Shown here one piece after another: positions 6,385 to 9,748 of a stretch of 9,748 bases of DNA (positions within the stretch are counted from its first letter, which is position 1; every line of letters starts with the position of its first letter). This DNA is from Bacteroidales bacterium UBA3382 (GTDB taxonomy: Bacteria > Bacteroidota > Bacteroidia > Bacteroidales > UBA932). Below the pieces are notes generated by a model that worked only from the letters and a program-made list of their open reading frames with translations, searched no databases and was not told the DNA's origin. The stretch spans positions 16,645-26,392 of the forward strand of contig DEPW01000081.1 in assembly GCA_002358965.1 (NCBI GenBank), given 5' to 3'. The position numbers and the translations under genes are program-made.

Positions 6385-7764
6385 ATGATTGTGATGAAAT
6401 TCGGGGGTACTTCCGTGGCCGATGCAGAGGCGATAAGGCGTGTCATGTCCATTGTGGGCGGCAGGCTGGACAAAGCTCCCGTGATAGTGGTGTCGGCTCT
6501 TTCGAAAGTCACGGATACCTTGTACAAGATATGCGATTTTGCCGAAAACGGAGATATCATTGAAGCCGGGATGCTGGTGGAAAATATCCGCGACAGGCAT
6601 CTTAAACTCATTGACGAACTGATAGATGACGAAAAATATGCGGCAGAGGCCAAAGTCCATACCGACTCCCTTTGCGACAATCTGAAAAAACTCGTGGATG
6701 TGATCTGCGACCTCGGGGAACTTTCGGAAAGGAGCAGAGCGCGCATAATCTCCACAGGAGAGTACCTTTCGTCCGGAATCATCTGCTGCGCCCTGAACGC
6801 TTCAGGTATCCCGACCGGTTTCATAGATGCACGCAAGCTGATAATCACCGATGAAAATTATCTCAAAGGCGAGCCCGACCTGCACCGGATATCGGTCAAG
6901 GTCCCGGAAATCATAAACAAGGCCTACAAGGCTCTGGACGGGGCTCCCGTTTCGGCCGTGATTACGCAAGGTTTTGTGTCGGCTACCGAAAAAGGCGTGC
7001 CTACCGTGCTCGGCAGGGGAGGCTCCGACTATTCGGCCTCGTTGATAGGAATGGCAATGGATGCGGACGAGATAGAGATCTGGACCGATGTCGACGGAGT
7101 GCATACTGCGGATCCGCGCAGGGTGGAAGGCACCAGGAGCCTTGAGGCCATATCTTTCAGGGAGGCGGCGGACATGGCGCATTCCGGGGCGAAAGTGCTG
7201 CATCCTTCGACAATGGAACCGGCCGTCGGCAAGAACATTCCGATCAAGGTCCTCAGTTCCATGAATCCTTCCGCAAAGGGTACGGTAATCCTCCGTGAAG
7301 GGGATATTCCGTCCGGCGTGAAGTCGGTGTCCTGTAAGGAAAATGTGAGGATGCTCAACATCTTTTCGTCGCGGGTCTACAATTCGGCCGGATTTTCGAG
7401 CAGGGTGTTCTCGATTTTCGGGGCTCATCATTTTTCATTCGACCTTATAGCCGTTACCGAAGGAAGCATATCGGTTACCATAGGCGAGGATGACGACATC
7501 CAGGAGATGACGGATGAGCTTTCCGCATTCGCGACGGTGTTCATCGAAACGGGAAAATCGCAGATCGCCATCGTGGGCAAGGGGCTTGCAGCGGAGAAGG
7601 GCGTCTTCGGGAAGATATTCGAAGTCCTGGAGGGCCGCAGGATATATCTCATGTCCATGGGGGCTGCCGGCGGCAGTCTGAGCCTCGTGGTCGACAAGAA
7701 CGAGTTGAACGGCATAATACAGGGTTTGCATAAAGCGTTGTTTACAGATGAAAGCGGTAATTAG
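6385..7764 (+). CDS. lysC: Aspartate kinase, lysine-sensitive AKIII-like
   Basis: A 459-residue enzyme that phosphorylates aspartate to aspartyl-4-phosphate, the first committed step to lysine. The kinase domain covers about residues 1-305: KFGGTSV (Lys5), GEYLSS (125-130), GRGGSDYSA (210-218) and WTDVDGVHTADPR (233-245). Two ACT domains follow (about 315-385 and 390-455). The segment DLIAVTEGSISVTI resembles the lysine-binding ACT of E. coli LysC, so feedback inhibition by lysine is likely. It is monofunctional, with no homoserine dehydrogenase domain. ATGs at 6385 and 6394 both give an acceptable N-terminus. AAGG at 6379-6382 is 2 nt before the first and 11 nt before the second, so it does not decide. 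The dapB start lies inside the last 17 nt of the gene. Confidence 0.95.
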   Translation: MIVMKFGGTSVADAEAIRRVMSIVGGRLDKAPVIVVSALSKVTDTLYKICDFAENGDIIEAGMLVENIRDRHLKLIDELIDDEKYAAEAKVHTDSLCDNLKKLVDVICDLGELSERSRARIISTGEYLSSGIICCALNASGIPTGFIDARKLIITDENYLKGEPDLHRISVKVPEIINKAYKALDGAPVSAVITQGFVSATEKGVPTVLGRGGSDYSASLIGMAMDADEIEIWTDVDGVHTADPRRVEGTRSLEAISFREAADMAHSGAKVLHPSTMEPAVGKNIPIKVLSSMNPSAKGTVILREGDIPSGVKSVSCKENVRMLNIFSSRVYNSAGFSSRVFSIFGAHHFSFDLIAVTEGSISVTIGEDDDIQEMTDELSAFATVFIETGKSQIAIVGKGLAAEKGVFGKIFEVLEGRRIYLMSMGAAGGSLSLVVDKNELNGIIQGLHKALFTDESGN

Positions 7765-8419
7765 CGGATACGGCAGGATGGGCAAGGCCGTGGAAAAGAT
7801 ACTTGCCGGAAAAGGATTGGAATGCATCGGGAAAAGCGAGGACATAGCAGCTTTCGATCCGGCGGTCGCAGCTGATGCGGTATGCATCGATTTTACGACT
7901 CCGCAGGCGTTCCGGGACAACTTCCGCGTGATAGCGGAGCGTTTCAAGGGCGCTGTCGTGGGGACGACCGGATGGTATGACATTAAGGACGAAGTATTCC
8001 GGGCATTCACGGACGCCGGCAAGCCTTTGGTCTACGCTTCCAATTTTTCGATAGGGGTAAATGTGATGTTCAAGGCTGCGGAGCTGTTGTCCAAGGCTTT
8101 GGGGAATTGCGGCGATTACGAATCATATATCATAGAGATGCACCATAAGCACAAACTCGACGCCCCGAGCGGTACTGCAAAGACATTGGCAGGGATAGTA
8201 AGGCAAGGCATGGGTGCGGAAATCCCTGTCGAGTCTGTACGATGCGGAGAAATATCGGGCATTCACGAACTCGGTTTCGAAGGGCCGGACGACCGCATTG
8301 TCCTCAGGCATGAGGCGTTTTCGCGCGAAGGTTTCGCCAGAGGCGCGGTACGGGCAGCCGTCATTTGCGACGGTCTGGCGGCCGGGATATATGAATTCAA
8401 GGATTTATTGAAATTTTAA
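7748..8419 (+). CDS. dapB: 4-hydroxy-tetrahydrodipicolinate reductase
   Basis: A 223-residue NAD(P)H-dependent reductase that forms tetrahydrodipicolinate from the DapA product. Visible motifs are the dinucleotide-binding GYGRMG (7-12), DFTTP (48-52), GTTGW (72-76), SNFSIGVN (98-105), and the catalytic EMHHKHKLDAPSGTA, where His132/His133 and Lys136 correspond to the E. coli His159/His160/Lys163 set. It is about 50 residues shorter than E. coli DapB (273), with the loss between the nucleotide motif and DFTTP, where the E. coli protein has a longer beta-strand and loop region. All catalytic blocks remain, so it should be active. The start overlaps the lysC end by 17 nt in another frame, which suggests translational coupling. 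No Shine-Dalgarno sequence is visible. Confidence 0.96.
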   Translation: MKAVISGYGRMGKAVEKILAGKGLECIGKSEDIAAFDPAVAADAVCIDFTTPQAFRDNFRVIAERFKGAVVGTTGWYDIKDEVFRAFTDAGKPLVYASNFSIGVNVMFKAAELLSKALGNCGDYESYIIEMHHKHKLDAPSGTAKTLAGIVRQGMGAEIPVESVRCGEISGIHELGFEGPDDRIVLRHEAFSREGFARGAVRAAVICDGLAAGIYEFKDLLKF

Positions 8420-8431
8420 TGTTTTTACAAT

Positions 8432-9322
8432 ATGATACGGAAAAGTATATGGTCAGGTTGCGGAACCGCGCTGATTACGCCTTTCGATGACGAAGGGAAA
8501 GTGGATTACGATGTTTACGCCTCTTTGGTCGGCAGGCAGGTCGAGGCCGGTGTGGATTTCCTTGTTCCCCTGGGGACTACTGCCGAAACTCCTAATCTTT
8601 CGGACGAAGAGAAAATCGAACTTTTGAAAATAACCAAGGCCGAATGCGGAGGAAAGCCTGTCCTTTGCGGGGCGGGAAGCAATTCCACGGAAGCTACGAT
8701 CAGGAATATCAGGATGCTCGCTCCGTACGGGGCCGACGCCTTTCTGGTAGTTGTGCCATATTACAACAAGCCTACGCAGCAGGGGATGTACGAGCATTTC
8801 AAGGCCATCCTCGAAGCGACGGGCAAGCCGGTCGTGATATACAATGTCCCCGGGCGTACAGGTTCGAACATGACTGCCGAAACGACCTTGCGCCTTGCGC
8901 AGTTGCCAGGCATAGTGGCTGTTAAGGAAGCATCCGGGAATTATGCGCAGATTTCGGCAGTTATCAAGGACGCACCGGAAGGCTTTTCGGTATTGAGCGG
9001 CAACGATGACGAGACCCTTTCGCTGATGGCTACCGGTGCGGACGGGGTGATAAGCGTCGCTTCGAACATAGCCCCGAAGCAGATGTCCCGATTGGTGAGG
9101 GCATTGGCCGGCGACGACATGGTTGCGGCAAGGAGTATCCATTACAGTCTGATGCCTCTGTTCAAAAACTGTTTCGTCGAAAGCAACCCTATCCCTGTCA
9201 AGGCAGGCATGTCGCTGCTCGGGCTGATAAGGAACAACCTCAGGCTTCCGCTTACTTCGGCGACTGACGGCACTGTGTCCATTATGAGGCAGACTCTTAA
9301 AGATTTGGGCCTTATCGCATAA
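8432..9322 (+). CDS. dapA: 4-hydroxy-tetrahydrodipicolinate synthase
   Basis: A 296-residue class I aldolase that condenses pyruvate with aspartate semialdehyde. The TIM-barrel motifs are intact: GTALITPF (11-18), LGTTAETP with Thr49/Thr50, VVPYYNKPTQQG with Tyr111, IYNVPGRT with Tyr137 and Arg142, and AVKEASG with the Schiff-base Lys165. The spacing matches the E. coli Thr44/45, Tyr107, Tyr133, Arg138 and Lys161 set. NPIPVKAGM lies near the C-terminus. The GTTAE form, instead of the more usual GTTGE, is a small substitution that I associate with Bacteroidota enzymes. Length is normal. It begins 12 nt after dapB in a T-rich gap with no Shine-Dalgarno sequence, and dapD begins 13 nt after its stop. 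Confidence 0.97.
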   Translation: MIRKSIWSGCGTALITPFDDEGKVDYDVYASLVGRQVEAGVDFLVPLGTTAETPNLSDEEKIELLKITKAECGGKPVLCGAGSNSTEATIRNIRMLAPYGADAFLVVVPYYNKPTQQGMYEHFKAILEATGKPVVIYNVPGRTGSNMTAETTLRLAQLPGIVAVKEASGNYAQISAVIKDAPEGFSVLSGNDDETLSLMATGADGVISVASNIAPKQMSRLVRALAGDDMVAARSIHYSLMPLFKNCFVESNPIPVKAGMSLLGLIRNNLRLPLTSATDGTVSIMRQTLKDLGLIA

Positions 9323-9335
9323 AACCCTTGGAAGA

Positions 9336-9748
9336 ATGGAAGGACTCAGACATTTCGAGCAAGTATGCGATGCACTCGAGCGCGGAGAGTTGCGGGTGGC
9401 CGAGAAGAAAGGTGGGACATGGACGGTCAATGCATGGATCAAGGAGGCCATCCTCGAAGGTTTCCGCTACGGTAAGATGAAAGACATGTCCGAAGGCGGG
9501 TTCGCTTTCTTTGACAAGGACAGCCTGCATCCGAGGACTTTCGGCCTTGAAGACGCAGTACGCATAGTCCCGGGAGGCAGTGCTGTCAGGCGTGGCGCAT
9601 ATCTGGCGCCTTCGGTGATAATGATGCCGCCGTCGTATGTGAACATAGGGGCCTATGTCGATTCCGGCTCGATGGTGGATTCGCATGCGCTCGTCGGTTC
9701 TTGCGCCCAGGTCGGGAAGAATGTGCATATCGCGGCGGCTTCGCAGCT
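9336..9748 (+). CDS. dapD: Tetrahydrodipicolinate N-succinyltransferase, N-terminal part (cut by window end)
   Basis: The first 137 residues are present and the frame is still open at the window edge. The enzyme transfers succinyl from succinyl-CoA to tetrahydrodipicolinate, opening the succinylase branch. The N-terminal helical part carries VNAWIKEAIL (31-40), conserved in DapD. RRGAYLAP and PPSYVNIGAYVDSGSMVD lead into the left-handed beta-helix of hexapeptide repeats, and VGSCAQVGKNVH (120-131) matches the family closely. The segment after it (IAAASQ) differs from the LSGGVG of E. coli, so the acyl preference cannot be stated with certainty. The C-terminal CoA-binding part is outside the window. 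Co-location with dapE supports the succinylase pathway. The sequence GGAAGA directly before the ATG is too close to act as a normal ribosome binding site. Confidence 0.93.
   Translation, partial: MEGLRHFEQVCDALERGELRVAEKKGGTWTVNAWIKEAILEGFRYGKMKDMSEGGFAFFDKDSLHPRTFGLEDAVRIVPGGSAVRRGAYLAPSVIMMPPSYVNIGAYVDSGSMVDSHALVGSCAQVGKNVHIAAASQ

Noticed and set aside
8453..9451. A 332-codon open frame on the minus strand opposite dapA and the dapD start
   Set aside because: It lies antisense to dapA, which has every catalytic motif. The translation has no recognisable domain and is rich in His, Arg and Ser, as expected of a shadow frame.
1..9748. Mobile elements, CRISPR, phage, toxin-antitoxin or defence systems
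   Set aside because: No transposase, integrase, terminal repeats, spaced direct repeats or defence domains were seen. All sizeable frames that are not shadows are metabolic or secreted proteins.

Overview
The window looks like chromosomal DNA from a member of the Bacteroidota, probably a gut or host-associated Bacteroidales lineage of middling GC content (judged by eye). The evidence is indirect. Almost no gene has a convincing Shine-Dalgarno sequence. The one intergenic region large enough for a promoter holds a TTTG / 19-bp / TAnnTTT(A) arrangement close to the Bacteroides promoter consensus. Two predicted secreted proteins have signal-peptide sites that would leave Gln at +1. A GH29 fucosidase lipoprotein is present. 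No family or genus can be assigned with confidence.

Layout. Positions 1-63 hold the last 20 codons of a glyceraldehyde-3-phosphate dehydrogenase gene, followed by a strong intrinsic terminator (90-130). Next come three closely packed plus-strand genes: a Bcp-type thiol peroxidase (140-583), a secreted protein of unknown function that overlaps it by 20 nt (564-2018), and a lipoprotein GH29 alpha-L-fucosidase with a C-terminal discoidin-like domain (2031-3491). A minus-strand gene for a secreted helical protein of unknown function (3460-4203) converges on the fucosidase and overlaps its 3' end by 32 nt. A short divergent intergenic region (4204-4282) contains two tandem repeats and a candidate promoter.

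Positions 4283-9748 form a compact plus-strand cluster: dapE, asd, lysC, dapB, dapA, dapD (cut by the window end). Gaps are 12-16 nt, with one 17-nt overlap. These genes cover aspartate to tetrahydrodipicolinate (LysC, Asd, DapA, DapB), then the N-succinylation step (DapD) and the later desuccinylation (DapE), so they encode most of the succinylase route to meso-diaminopimelate and lysine. The aminotransferase (DapC/ArgD), DapF and LysA are not in the window. LysC carries C-terminal ACT domains, so feedback inhibition by lysine is likely. There is no room for a lysine riboswitch before dapE.

I see no mobile element, CRISPR array, tRNA, rRNA, phage gene or defence system. The window is mainly housekeeping DNA. 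The less ordinary points are the archaeal/fungal-type Asd, two unrecognised secreted proteins, the convergent coding overlap, the terminator directly in front of bcp, and the repeat-rich divergent promoter region.
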